From SVQP01 sp045594705 (GTDB lineage Bacteria > Bacillota > Clostridia > Oscillospirales > CAG-272): a DNA stretch of 58,676 nt. The notes under the pieces are model-generated. The model was not told the DNA's origin, ran no database searches, and saw nothing but the letters and a program-made list of their open reading frames with translations. Of the stretch, positions 33,680-42,548 are shown one piece after another; positions within the stretch are counted from its first letter, which is position 1; each line of letters opens with the position of its first letter. The position numbers and the translations under genes were made by a program. Location: positions 1 through 58,676 of the forward strand of contig JAZNZB010000052.1 of assembly GCA_045594705.1 (NCBI GenBank), read 5' to 3'.

Positions 33680-34821
33680 GCCTGATCTCCTCCTTTCGTT
33701 TGAGCTGCCTTCACGGCCCTGCTTGCACTGCCTTTACGGAACACCACGCGATAATTGATGAAAAAGCTGCAAGCAATCACGCAAAAGTACACAAGGCCGA
33801 TTACAATGTTTGCAATACTGTCGTTGGTAAAGCCAAAGTTGCCTCTGACCTCCACCATGCCTTTGGTAATAAAGACAATAAAGAAGCAAGTACCGATCAT
33901 CACAAGCGGATTGAAAGTTGCAAGCCAGGTTGCCATAATCGCGGTAAAGCCCATATTGTTGTGCAAATCCGCACTGATCGAGCGCTCAATGTCTCCTGCA
34001 AGGAACAGGCCAACCAGACCTGCAAGCGCACCCGAAATGACCATGGTACGAATGATGACGCGCTTTACGTCGATACCGATATACTTTGCAGTGTTTGGGC
34101 TGTCACCAACAACCGAAATTTCATAGCCGTGCTTGGTATATTTCAGGTAAACAAACATCAGAACGGCAAGAATCAGGAACACGAGAATGGTCGGTAAATA
34201 CTCTTTTCCGAATATCGGAGGAAAAATACCCTGCTCATACGGGATAAACACACCCGATCCGCTTTTTACCCAGATCGTGATGAACATCAGCACAAGTCCC
34301 GTTGCTATATAGTTGAGCATCAGCGTAAACAGTGATTCATTGGTACCGAAATACGCCTTAAAGATTGCAGGCAGAAGACCCCATACGGCGCCCGCTGCAA
34401 TGCTGGCAACCACCATCAAAACGATGATGATCGGAAAAGGGATCTTCCCTTCCAGATAAAATCTGCAAGCAATGGCGGCAAGACCGCCAACCAAAATCTG
34501 ACCGTTACCGCCAAGGTTCCAGAACTTCATTTTGAACGCCGGCACAAGTGCTACGGCCACACCGAGAAGCACGGCCATATCCTGCAAAAGCAGCCAAATG
34601 CGGCGGGAGGTACCGAATGCACCGTCAAAGAGCGAGACAAAAAATGCCAAAGGATTTTTTGAAGAAAAAGCGGAGCAAATCAGTGCAGAGAGTACAAGAC
34701 TGGCAACGATTGCAATCGCATAGATCAAAATGATCTTCCATACGGGAAGCGCATCGCGCTTGACAAGGCGGAGCAGAGGCTCTTTTTTGGTCTGTTCCTT
34801 TTTCATACGTTGATTTTCCAT
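33676..34821 (-). CDS. BMP-type ABC importer permease 1
   Basis: 381 aa, about eight to ten spans, BPD_transp_2 family (like NupP/YufP). Conserved MKFWNLGGNGQILVGGLAA and, later, EISVVGDSPNTAKYIGIDVKRV (the coupling helix to the ATPase). A basic cytoplasmic N-terminus precedes the first span. Start ATG 34821 is preferred: GGAGG overlaps the end of the ATPase gene, which stops 5 nt upstream; a start at 34866 would overlap that gene by 41 nt. Confidence 0.92.
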   Translation of the reverse strand: MENQRMKKEQTKKEPLLRLVKRDALPVWKIILIYAIAIVASLVLSALICSAFSSKNPLAFFVSLFDGAFGTSRRIWLLLQDMAVLLGVAVALVPAFKMKFWNLGGNGQILVGGLAAIACRFYLEGKIPFPIIIVLMVVASIAAGAVWGLLPAIFKAYFGTNESLFTLMLNYIATGLVLMFITIWVKSGSGVFIPYEQGIFPPIFGKEYLPTILVFLILAVLMFVYLKYTKHGYEISVVGDSPNTAKYIGIDVKRVIIRTMVISGALAGLVGLFLAGDIERSISADLHNNMGFTAIMATWLATFNPLVMIGTCFFIVFITKGMVEVRGNFGFTNDSIANIVIGLVYFCVIACSFFINYRVVFRKGSASRAVKAAQTKGGDQA

Positions 34822-34825
34822 ACGG

Positions 34826-36556
34826 TTATTTGCCTCCTCCCTCTTGCTTTTCCTGTTGTACGGCACCGGCCATCATCAGACCGATCTCATCCTTCTTAGC
34901 ATTGCGCGCATCCACCGTACCCATCACCTTACCGCCCGCAACCACCAGAATGCGGTCGCAAAGTGCAAGCAACACGTCAAGATCCTCGCCAACAAAGATG
35001 ACCGCAACACCGTTCTTTTTCTGCTCGGTCAGCAGGTTGTAAATCGTATAAGAGGAATTGATATCAAGTCCTCGCACGGGATACGCCGCCATCAGCACGC
35101 GGGGACCGGCTGCGATCTCACGTCCAACCAGCACCTTTTGCACGTTACCGCCCGAAAGACGGCGCACGGGCGTATGCGTATTCGGAGTCACAACCGAAAG
35201 GCTCTCAATAATCTCATTCGCGAGATTTTCGGGTGCCTTGCGATCTACAAAAGCAGTTTTCCCGCGGCGATAGCTGCGCAGCATCATATTGTCAATAATG
35301 TCCATATTGCCCACAAGTCCCATACCCAAACGGTCCTCGGGAACAAAGGAAAAGCGCACGCCCAGCTCACGGATCTGCAAGGGCGTTTTTTCGCGCAGAT
35401 TGATGACCTCATCTTGCTTAAAGAAGATCTCACCCGCCTCTACCTGTGCGCAAATGGTTTTCTTGGGAAGCGCTTTTCCCTTCTCATCCTTCCCCGTGAA
35501 GTCTCTGCCGTCCGCATAGCGGAGCATGCCCTCTTCCGCCAGCTCCATCACGCGTTCAAAGCTCTTGTGATAGAAGGTAATGGGCTTGTCCTTTTTGGGA
35601 TTGTAATAGATCACGTTGCCGGATTGCAGATGATGCAAGCCCGCAATCGACTCCAGCAATTCTCTCTGACCACTGCCCGCAATACCGGCAATACCCAAAA
35701 TCTCACCGCTGTATGCGGAAAAGCTGACGTCACTGAGCACGGGATGCCCCTCGGCTCCCATCAGGGAAAGCCCCCGGACGTCCAGACGCAGCTCGGGATG
35801 ATCGGGCATCGGGCGGTCAATATTCAACATGACCTTCTGCCCAACCATCATGTCTGCCAGCTCTTTTTCATTCGTTTGGGCAGTGTAAACCGTCTTGACG
35901 TGCTCACCCTTACGCAGCACAGTCACACGGTCCGAGATTTCCATCACCTCGCCCAGCTTATGCGTGATAATAATCACCGACTTTCCATCCTCGCGCATCG
36001 CACGCAGCACGTCAAACAGGCGATCAATCTCCTGCGGAGTCAGAACGGCGGTGGGCTCGTCCAGAATCAAGATGTCTGCACCGCGGTAAAGGGCTTTGAC
36101 GATCTCTACCGTTTGCTTTTCCGAAACAGACATCTCATGGACCTTTTTATCAAGATCTATATGGAATCCGTATTTTTCGCTCATGGCTCCAATACGGGTC
36201 TTTGCCGATTTCAAGTCATATTTTTCGCCCTTACCCGTTCCGATCACAATGTTCTCGGCAGCAGTAAAGACGTCGATCAGCTTAAAGTGCTGATGGATCA
36301 TACCGATATTATAGCGAAAAGCATCCTTTGGGGAGCGGATACTGACCTCACGGCCATGAATGAGGATGCTGCCCTCGTCCGGATAGTAGATGCCCGCCAG
36401 CATATTCATCAGAGTCGTGTTTCCGCAGCCGTTCTCGCCCAAAAGCGAAAGGATTTCTCCTTTTTTTACGTCCACGGAAACGTTGTTGTTTGCAATGACG
36501 CTCGCGCCAAACCGCTTGGTAATGCCGCGAAGCTCAATCACCGTTTGCTTTTCCAC
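34826..36556 (-). CDS. BMP-type ABC importer ATPase with altered Walker A
   Basis: 576 aa, two fused NBDs as in RbsA/NupO-type ATPases. NBD1 has GENGCGNTT at 40-48: the Walker A lysine is Asn46, codon AAC. The rest of NBD1 is intact (Q-loop HQHF, EMSVSEKQTVEIVKAL, Walker B ILILDEPTAVLTP, H-loop IITHKL). NBD2 has the usual family loss (GIAGSGQ in place of Walker A) but a normal signature LSGGNVQK; its Walker B reads VLMAAYPVRGLD. With both lysines gone, ATP hydrolysis may be abolished or much reduced. One base change would restore Lys. Gene order and size are otherwise normal. Confidence 0.95.
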   Translation of the reverse strand: MEKQTVIELRGITKRFGASVIANNNVSVDVKKGEILSLLGENGCGNTTLMNMLAGIYYPDEGSILIHGREVSIRSPKDAFRYNIGMIHQHFKLIDVFTAAENIVIGTGKGEKYDLKSAKTRIGAMSEKYGFHIDLDKKVHEMSVSEKQTVEIVKALYRGADILILDEPTAVLTPQEIDRLFDVLRAMREDGKSVIIITHKLGEVMEISDRVTVLRKGEHVKTVYTAQTNEKELADMMVGQKVMLNIDRPMPDHPELRLDVRGLSLMGAEGHPVLSDVSFSAYSGEILGIAGIAGSGQRELLESIAGLHHLQSGNVIYYNPKKDKPITFYHKSFERVMELAEEGMLRYADGRDFTGKDEKGKALPKKTICAQVEAGEIFFKQDEVINLREKTPLQIRELGVRFSFVPEDRLGMGLVGNMDIIDNMMLRSYRRGKTAFVDRKAPENLANEIIESLSVVTPNTHTPVRRLSGGNVQKVLVGREIAAGPRVLMAAYPVRGLDINSSYTIYNLLTEQKKNGVAVIFVGEDLDVLLALCDRILVVAGGKVMGTVDARNAKKDEIGLMMAGAVQQEKQEGGGK

Positions 36557-36601
36557 AATTTTTCTCCTTCATGCGTAGATAACAAAACATGGGCACTTAT
36601 C

Positions 36602-36640
36602 GCATAAAGGGTTGCCGCAGGAACACGACAACCCTTATGC
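36602..36640 (-). promoter_or_regulatory. intercistronic hairpin between the binding protein and ATPase genes
   Basis: GCATAA(A)GGGTTG pairs with CAACCCTTATGC (12 bp, one bulge), no U-tract. Likely an mRNA stabiliser or partial attenuator giving more binding protein than ATPase. Confidence 0.5.
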
Positions 36641-36692
36641 ATTTCACGACCGCGCAGATATCACAACGATACCAAACGGTACGAAGATTGAA

Positions 36693-37892
36693 TTACTGAA
36701 CCTCGGTGATACCGTCGATACGGATATCGAAGTAAGGAGCGGAACGGTTTGCGCTCTCGTCGAAGAAGGTGACGCCGTTCTCGGTCTTGATGACGTTGGT
36801 CTCGGGCTTGTAATCGCCTGCATCGTCCACGTCAGCCAGATACTCGGTCAGATGTTCACCGTTTACGGTGAAGGTAGAGCAATCAAACACCTTGAGAGAG
36901 CCGTCGTTGAGCTTAGCGGCAACCTCGTCAAGCTTTGCCTGAGTGCCCTCTGCAGCAGCGTTGCCCAGAGCGGTGATCTTAACTGCGCCGTTGGCCAGAG
37001 TGCCGGTCCAGTCGGCGTCAATATCCTTGCCGTTCATAACGCAATCCAGCATGTATTCGAAATAAGGAACCCAGTCGATTCTGGATGCGATGACAAAGGT
37101 GTTCTTACCGGTTGCACCGTTGTATGCAACGTTGGGAACGCCTGCGTTCTCACATGCGGTGGGAGCACCCATGGAGTCAGCATGCTGAGAAATCAGCTTG
37201 CAGCCTGCAGCGATCAGAGCCTCTGCGGTGGTCTTTTCACCGGTCTCGTCGTACCAGGAGCCGGTATAGCGAACTTCCATGGTAACGTTGGGAACGATGC
37301 TCTTAACGCCAAGGTAGAAAGAGGTATAGCCGGAAACGACCTCTGCATAGGGGTGTGCGCCAACGTAGCCGATCTTGGCATTCTCGTCGGAAACCTTGCC
37401 CTCTGCATCGCCATACAGCTCAACCAGCTTCAGACCTGCAGCAACGCCTGCCAGGTATCTGCCCTGGTAGATAGAAGCGAATGCGTTCTGATAGTTGGAA
37501 AGGTTTTCGGTGTGTGCCTTGGTGCCGGTAGCGTGGCAGAACTGCACTTCGGGGAATTCCTTTGCTGCCTGGATCATGTAAGCCTCATGACCGAAGGAGT
37601 CAGCAAAAATAACGTCGTAGCCGTTGTCAGCGAAGTCAGCAGCCCTGTCATAGCACTCGGTACCCTCGGGGATATCGGTGATAATGGTGTAGTTTTCCTC
37701 GGTCAGACCCTTATTGGCGCAAGCCTGCTTGAATGCGTCGATAAAGTTCTTGTCGTAGGTGGAGCTGTCACCATGCAGACAGATGAGAGCGGCCTTTATG
37801 TCCTTGTTCTCGCTCTGGCAGGAGGTGAATACACATACGGCACCGACCAGCATAAGAGTAACCAGGACCAATGACAGAATTTTCTTGAACAT
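36693..37892 (-). CDS. BMP family substrate-binding lipoprotein
   Basis: 399 aa. Lipobox FTSC, Cys25. The body is the BMP/Med family (PF02608): DNGYDVIFADSFGHE, FCHATGTKAHTENLSNYQNAFASIYQGRYLAGVAAG and IGYVGAHPYAEVVSGYTSFYLGVKS. Relatives bind nucleosides (PnrA) or other small metabolites outside the cell. First gene of the four-gene importer operon and separated from the ATPase gene by a hairpin. It is preceded by a leader of ~220 nt. Confidence 0.96.
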   Translation of the reverse strand: MFKKILSLVLVTLMLVGAVCVFTSCQSENKDIKAALICLHGDSSTYDKNFIDAFKQACANKGLTEENYTIITDIPEGTECYDRAADFADNGYDVIFADSFGHEAYMIQAAKEFPEVQFCHATGTKAHTENLSNYQNAFASIYQGRYLAGVAAGLKLVELYGDAEGKVSDENAKIGYVGAHPYAEVVSGYTSFYLGVKSIVPNVTMEVRYTGSWYDETGEKTTAEALIAAGCKLISQHADSMGAPTACENAGVPNVAYNGATGKNTFVIASRIDWVPYFEYMLDCVMNGKDIDADWTGTLANGAVKITALGNAAAEGTQAKLDEVAAKLNDGSLKVFDCSTFTVNGEHLTEYLADVDDAGDYKPETNVIKTENGVTFFDESANRSAPYFDIRIDGITEVQ

Positions 37893-38120
37893 TTCTTATG
37901 TTCCTCCTAATTTTTATTAGGCACACCCGATCTTTTCACGAAAAGGGAGCAGAAATGAGAAGCCGATCCATATGCATTTTTGTCTTCACGTCCATTGCCG
38001 TGCCGAAAAAAAGAATACCGATCAGCGTTCGTCCATATCTCACCTCTCTGCTGTGCAGGTCGTGAGTTGCCTTATATATAAAAGCCTAAGCCCTTATATT
38101 CCCCAAAAAGAATACACTTT
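37893..38120 (-). promoter_or_regulatory. long structured 5' leader of the BMP importer operon
   Basis: About 220 nt of transcribed leader with no ORF. On the minus strand: GAATA near the 5' end can close on TATTC (just before seven U at 38012-38006), enclosing two hairpins (GGCTTTT.../AAGGC and CTCAC.../GTGAG). GATCGG occurs three times. The last segment, CTAATAAAAATTAG directly before GAGG, can fold next to the ribosome binding site. I do not recognise a known riboswitch: the purine core (TATGG...TCTACC) is not there. Confidence 0.4.
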
Positions 38121-38149
38121 ATTGTATCACAAAATTTTCACACTGTCAA
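38121..38149 (-). promoter_or_regulatory. SigA promoter of the BMP importer operon
   Basis: Minus strand TTGACA (38149-38144), 17 nt, TACAAT (38126-38121). Confidence 0.87.
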
Positions 38150-38227
38150 CAAATTATTTTCAAATTCGATCCTGCAAGCATGCTAAATCCGCCTATATTT
38201 CCATGCAAATTTTTGTTGAATTTGCCC

Positions 38228-38256
38228 TTGCTTTGCGCATGCTTTTATGCTATAAT
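38228..38256 (+). promoter_or_regulatory. SigA promoter (extended -10) of the GH43 operon
   Basis: TTGCTT (38228-38233), 17 nt, TATAAT (38251-38256) preceded by TGC; 28 nt to the start codon. Confidence 0.8.
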
Positions 38257-38283
38257 GAAAAAAAGGTACGAAGGAGGATCTGC

Positions 38284-39354
38284 ATGGCACAAGGAAATCG
38301 CTATCACAGCATTCGCCCCGGGCAGGTATGGCTGGACACCGAGGGCAAGCGCATCCAGGCGCACGGCGGCTCTCTGATGTATCTGGACGGCTGTTATTAC
38401 TGGTACGGCGAAAACAAGGAGCACACCGATCCCGCCAAGAATATTTGGCACTGGGGTGTGCGCTGCTACCGCTCGACCGATCTTTACAACTGGGAGGATC
38501 TTGGCCTGATCATCCCGCCCAACGAAAGCGATCCCACCTCTTCCCTGCACCCTTCCTCGCTGATGGACCGTCCGCACATCATCTACTGCCAAAAGACCAA
38601 AAAGTTTGTCTGCTGGCTCAAAATCATGCACCGCGACGGCACGCAGGACGAGACCGTGCTGACCGCCGATGCGCTGACCGGTCCTTACACCATGGTGCGC
38701 GAGGGACTGCGCCCCTTGAACATGAGCGCGGGCGATTTTGATCTGGTGGTCGCGCCCGACGGCAAGGCATATTACTATTTTGAACGCGTGCATTCCGAGA
38801 CTATCTGTGCCGATCTGACCGAGGACTATTGCGATGTCACGGGCTATTATTCCACGCACTTCCCTCGCCCCTATCCGCCCTACGTGCGTGAGGCGACCGC
38901 GCATTTTCTGCGCAAGGGTAAGCACTACCTGATCACCTCGGGCACGACAAGCTACCTGCCCAACCCCTCCGAGCTGGCAATCGGTGACTCCTGGCACGGC
39001 CCTTATACCGTGCTTGGCAACCCGCACCCCACCGACGAGAGCAACACCTCGTTCCATTCGCAGGTATCCAGCGTGTTCAAGGTGCCGGGCAAAAAGGATC
39101 TTTACATTGCCTGCGCTGACCGCTGGCTGCCGCACCGCATGCATCTGCCTTACGAAATGTATGAAAAGGCGTTTGCGGACGCATTCGGCTACGACGCAAG
39201 CCCCGAGGAGCGTGCCGCTGCGGGCGCGCTGATCCCCACGCTGGAGCAAGCCAACACCCGCGAGGCCGACTACGTCTGGCTGCCCTTCCGCTTTGACGGC
39301 GAGATGGCCTACCTTGACTGGCACGACGAGTGGAGAATTGAAGATTACGAGTAA
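38284..39354 (+). CDS. GH43-like glycosidase (exo-galactanase-like)
   Basis: 356 aa, no signal peptide. Five-bladed beta-propeller pattern of GH43. The opening IQAHGGSLMYLDGCYYWYGENKE resembles the exo-beta-1,3-galactanase branch (GH43_24), by memory of the family. Later pieces: SSLMDRPHIIYCQKTKKFVCWLK, MSAGDFDLVVAPDGKAYYYFE, TAHFLRKGKHYLITSGTTSYLPNP. Presumed to release galactose or arabinose from imported oligosaccharides. Start ATG 38284 follows AAGGAGGATCTGC; longer frames upstream would pass through the promoter. First of three co-directional genes with gaps of 30 and 55 nt. Confidence 0.88.
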   Translation: MAQGNRYHSIRPGQVWLDTEGKRIQAHGGSLMYLDGCYYWYGENKEHTDPAKNIWHWGVRCYRSTDLYNWEDLGLIIPPNESDPTSSLHPSSLMDRPHIIYCQKTKKFVCWLKIMHRDGTQDETVLTADALTGPYTMVREGLRPLNMSAGDFDLVVAPDGKAYYYFERVHSETICADLTEDYCDVTGYYSTHFPRPYPPYVREATAHFLRKGKHYLITSGTTSYLPNPSELAIGDSWHGPYTVLGNPHPTDESNTSFHSQVSSVFKVPGKKDLYIACADRWLPHRMHLPYEMYEKAFADAFGYDASPEERAAAGALIPTLEQANTREADYVWLPFRFDGEMAYLDWHDEWRIEDYE

Positions 39355-39384
39355 AACCGCTTTCCCAAAACAAGGAGACCCCAC

Positions 39385-40629
39385 ATGAGAATCATTCCCA
39401 ACCAAGGCATTTGTGACCCGCACCTGCGCGTATACGAGGGCAAGGTCTACATGTATGCATCGCACGACCGCAGTCCCGAAAACACGGGCTATTATATGGA
39501 CGATTGGCTGATCTTTTCCACGGACGATATGCTCAACTGGAAGCTTGAATACACCTTCCATCCCGAGGATACCTTTCTTGGCAAATGCGACGAATGCTAC
39601 GCCACCGATTCCGCATACCGCAACGGAAAATACTATCTGTATTTCTCCTATCAGCAAAAATGCGTCGGCGTGGCGGTCAGCGATCACCCCGCAGGTCCTT
39701 ATAAGGACGCGCTGGGCAAGCCCCTGCTGACCTATTGGATGGCAGACACCCCCAGCTATGACCCCTCTGTCTTTATTGATGACGACGAAGCACAGACCCC
39801 TTACCTCGTATGGGGCTTTACCTGTGAAGGCAAGCAATACTACATGGCACGCCTGAACGACGATATGATCTCGCTTGCCGAGCCCCCTCGCCCCGTTGAG
39901 ATCATCAACTCCTGGGACGACAACGACGCCCCCGCGCTCAACAAGTGGAACGGCAAGTATTATCTCAGCTCGCACCGCTCCTTCTATTCCACCTCGGATA
40001 ACGTGTACGGCCCCTATACCTACCGCGGCACCTTCTGTACCGAGGCATATACCGACCACGGCAATTTCGTCACCTTCCATAACCAGACCTACTTTGCCTA
40101 CGGCATTCCCGAAAACTGGGGGGAGGAGCACGTCAACCGCCATTACCGCACCACAAAAATGGTGTATGCGCACTTTGATGACGACGGCAATATATATACC
40201 GACGAGTTTATCAAAACTGCAGGCGTTGGTCAGTACGAGGCGACCTGGCCCTCTATCAAGGGAGAATGGTACTTTGCCGCCTCGGACGGCGTTTGCAAGA
40301 AAAAGAATGCCGACGGCTTTGAAATGCGCGGCATCAAGGACGGCTCTTACCTCTATTATCAGAACGTAAACGGCATGCGTCAGAACGCTAAAATGTATAT
40401 CCGCTGCACCTGCGAGAACACGCCTTGCGAAATTGAGATCCGCGAGGGCAGCCCCTTCGGCGCACTGCTGGGCTATTGCAAGGTCGAGCCGCGCAAGGGT
40501 GAGCTGCAAGAGGTTTCCTGCAGACTTTCCAACACGCACGGCACGCACAACCTGTGCTTTGTATTCCGCGGTGAGAGTGACGACCTCTTGCACTTTGACG
40601 ATTTTTGCTTTGAGCAGATCAAGCCTTAA
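39385..40629 (+). CDS. GH43 glycosidase with C-terminal CBM6-like domain
   Basis: 414 aa. N-terminal GH43 propeller: the first catalytic Asp lies in GICDPHLRVYEGKVYMYASHD, the second in YDPSVFIDDD, and the Glu near CYATDSAYRNGKYYLYFS or GQYEATWPS. Residues ~295-414 look like a CBM6-type beta-sandwich (YLYYQNVNGMRQNAKMYIRC...FVFRGESDDLLHFDDFCFE). GH43+CBM6 proteins are usually arabinofuranosidases or xylosidases. No signal peptide, so it probably acts on imported oligosaccharides, and the CBM helps in positioning. Ribosome binding site AAGGAGA. Confidence 0.92.
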   Translation: MRIIPNQGICDPHLRVYEGKVYMYASHDRSPENTGYYMDDWLIFSTDDMLNWKLEYTFHPEDTFLGKCDECYATDSAYRNGKYYLYFSYQQKCVGVAVSDHPAGPYKDALGKPLLTYWMADTPSYDPSVFIDDDEAQTPYLVWGFTCEGKQYYMARLNDDMISLAEPPRPVEIINSWDDNDAPALNKWNGKYYLSSHRSFYSTSDNVYGPYTYRGTFCTEAYTDHGNFVTFHNQTYFAYGIPENWGEEHVNRHYRTTKMVYAHFDDDGNIYTDEFIKTAGVGQYEATWPSIKGEWYFAASDGVCKKKNADGFEMRGIKDGSYLYYQNVNGMRQNAKMYIRCTCENTPCEIEIREGSPFGALLGYCKVEPRKGELQEVSCRLSNTHGTHNLCFVFRGESDDLLHFDDFCFEQIKP

Positions 40630-40684
40630 AATCAAAAATTAAAATATCACATACACGCTGCACAAGCAGCAGAAGGAGACCCTT

Positions 40685-41824
40685 ATGCAAAAATACGATA
40701 TTGCCGCCTACGTATGGCCTTCTTACACCGGAAAGGAGCTGCGCGCACGCCAGTTCTGGCCCGACGGTATCGGTGAATGGCAGACCGTGATGTCCGTTCC
40801 TTCCCGCATGCCCCAAAAGCCCGCCGATTACGAGTGGGACAGGAAGCCCCTTTGGGGCTGCTGCGACGAGGCTGACCCCCGCGTCATGGAAATGCAGATC
40901 GAAGAGGCAACCCGTCACGGTGTCAACGTCTTTATCTACGACTGGTACTGGTACGATCGTCGTCCCTTCTTAGAGCAATGCCTGGACGAGGGCTTTCTCG
41001 GCGCATCTAACAATGAAAAGATGAAGTTTTACATCATGTGGGCAAACCACGACGCGGGATATACCTGGGATACCCGCCTTTCCGACCTGCTCTGGCGCGG
41101 ACAGGATCCCACGGTGTGGCTTGGCAGCGTGGACCGCCGGGAATTTGAGATTGTGGCGCACCGCATCATTGACAAATACTTCTCCAGACCCAACTATTAC
41201 AAGATTGACGGCAAGCCCGTGTTCATGATCTACGACGTGGATAATCTGGTCAAGGGTCTTGGCAGCGTGGAGGCAACCCGCGAGGCGCTGGATTGGTTCA
41301 AACAGGAGACTATCAAGGCAGGCCATCCCGGCCTTGAGCTGCAGCTGACCGCATGGGGCGAGCGCATCTCCAACATGAGCGGCGTGGACGGCACGCACAC
41401 GCTTTCCACCAAGGAAGTCGTTCCCGCCCTTGGCTTTGACAGCGTGACCAATTACCAGTTCGTGCACTTCTGCTACATGGACAAGGACTACGAAAAGGAA
41501 ATTCTTCCTATCGTATACAACGAATGGGCGCGCATGGATAAGGACTATACCGTTCCCTACTACCCGCACGTTTCGATCGGCTGGGACAATAACCCTCGCT
41601 TTATCAGCTACGTTCCCACCGTATGCTATAACAATCCTCCCGAGGCGTTCAAAAAGGCATTGATCAAGGCAAAGGAATACGTGGATACCCACAATCTGCC
41701 CGCACCGCTGATCACCGTCAACTCCTGGAACGAGTGGACCGAGACCAGCTACCTGGAACCCGACACCAAATACGGCTACGGCTATCTCGAGGCCATCCGC
41801 GACGTATTCGTGGAAGAAGATTAA
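40685..41824 (+). CDS. GH99-like / WbsX-like TIM-barrel protein
   Basis: 379 aa, no signal peptide. Starts DIAAYVWPSYTGKELRARQFW, then EEATRHGVNVFIYDWYWYDRRPFLE, KPVFMIYDVD, and ends INSWNEWTETSYLEPDTKYGYGYLEAIR. This is the layout of the GH99-like/WbsX family (PF14307 type), found near carbohydrate genes. It could be a glycosidase; activity is inferred only. Third in the GH43 operon; the last Glu of the NSWNEW motif (about residue 345-349) is a catalytic candidate. A secreted relative is at 21732. Confidence 0.88.
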   Translation: MQKYDIAAYVWPSYTGKELRARQFWPDGIGEWQTVMSVPSRMPQKPADYEWDRKPLWGCCDEADPRVMEMQIEEATRHGVNVFIYDWYWYDRRPFLEQCLDEGFLGASNNEKMKFYIMWANHDAGYTWDTRLSDLLWRGQDPTVWLGSVDRREFEIVAHRIIDKYFSRPNYYKIDGKPVFMIYDVDNLVKGLGSVEATREALDWFKQETIKAGHPGLELQLTAWGERISNMSGVDGTHTLSTKEVVPALGFDSVTNYQFVHFCYMDKDYEKEILPIVYNEWARMDKDYTVPYYPHVSIGWDNNPRFISYVPTVCYNNPPEAFKKALIKAKEYVDTHNLPAPLITVNSWNEWTETSYLEPDTKYGYGYLEAIRDVFVEED

Positions 41825-41839
41825 AAGAATATTTGACAT

Positions 41840-41873
41840 CACGGGGCAAAGACCATCTTTGCCCCGTGTTTTG
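41840..41873 (+). terminator. Rho-independent terminator of the GH43 operon
   Basis: 13-bp stem CACGGGGCAAAGA / TCTTTGCCCCGTG (41840-41852, 41856-41868) then TTTT. Confidence 0.84.
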
Positions 41874-41898
41874 CTGTATATGTGTATCGCCACCCCAT

Positions 41899-42360
41899 GT
41901 GTCATCCTGAGCGAGGCGAGGTCGCAAAGCGACCAGCCGAGTCGAAGTTTTGCAGAGCGAAGTGTCCGCGAGCGGACAAGAAGCGGAGCAAAACCGCGAA
42001 TGCCCCGCCTGTCATCCTCGAGCGTAGCGAAGGATCTTGGCGGGGCGAGCGGGATCTGCGCAGGTTTCTGACACGCCGCCTGCAGAAGTTACATTCGATA
42101 CGTGATCGGAAAGGACAATGAAACCATTGAATTAAGATCAGTTCAACGGCTAAGCAAACACACCGTAAACCCATCGCAGATCCCTTCCTCGTCTGTGCTT
42201 TGCACAAACTCGTCGGTTTTGCTCGCTGCGGTGCGGTTTTGCAACAAGCTGCAAAACTCGCATCCTCGACACGCAAAACTTCGACTACGCAAAAAACAAT
42301 CAAGATTCTTCGCTACGCTCGAGAATGACAGATTGTTTTTTGCTTCGCTCAGGATGACAC
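41899..42360. mobile_element. 462-bp non-coding element with nested inverted repeats (MITE-like)
   Basis: Bounded by perfect 16-bp inverted ends GTGTCATCCTGAGCGA / TCGCTCAGGATGACAC (41899-41914, 42345-42360). An inner pair, GTCATCCTCGAGCGTAGCGA (42011) and its complement (to 42329), lies inverted within. The GTCATCCTGAGCG type repeat is common in many genomes. No convincing ORF inside; the middle holds GCAAAAC-rich short repeats. Confidence 0.7.
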
Positions 42361-42465
42361 TCGGGGGTAATGGTGCAAAAGGCCGGAGGCATTCGCGCCA
42401 AAAACTAAATGAAGCACAAAAAGCCATCTTAACCCACAAAATTCAACAATTCAGCGTTTTCTGTC

Positions 42466-42494
42466 AAGACAAATGTGCATTCGTGTGCTATAAT
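42466..42494 (+). promoter_or_regulatory. extended -10 promoter of the AraC-type gene
   Basis: AAGACA (42466-42471, weak -35), 17 nt, TATAAT (42489-42494) with TGC before it. Confidence 0.68.
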
Positions 42495-42548
42495 GATATC
42501 ACAAACATACGGCCGAACGTTTGAATTGATTTTTTGGAGGGCTATTCA

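Noticed and set aside
37893..38120. Purine riboswitch before the BMP importer
   Set aside because: ATATGG is present, but the TCTACC junction and the two matched loop sequences are not, and the order of elements is wrong.
38245..40635. Minus-strand open frame of 796 codons opposite the GH43 genes
   Set aside because: Shadow of the two GH43 genes; no start signal and no recognisable protein.
42534..42548. TTG start for the AraC-type protein
   Set aside because: The TTG overlaps the ribosome binding site GGAGG; ATG 42549 is placed correctly after it.
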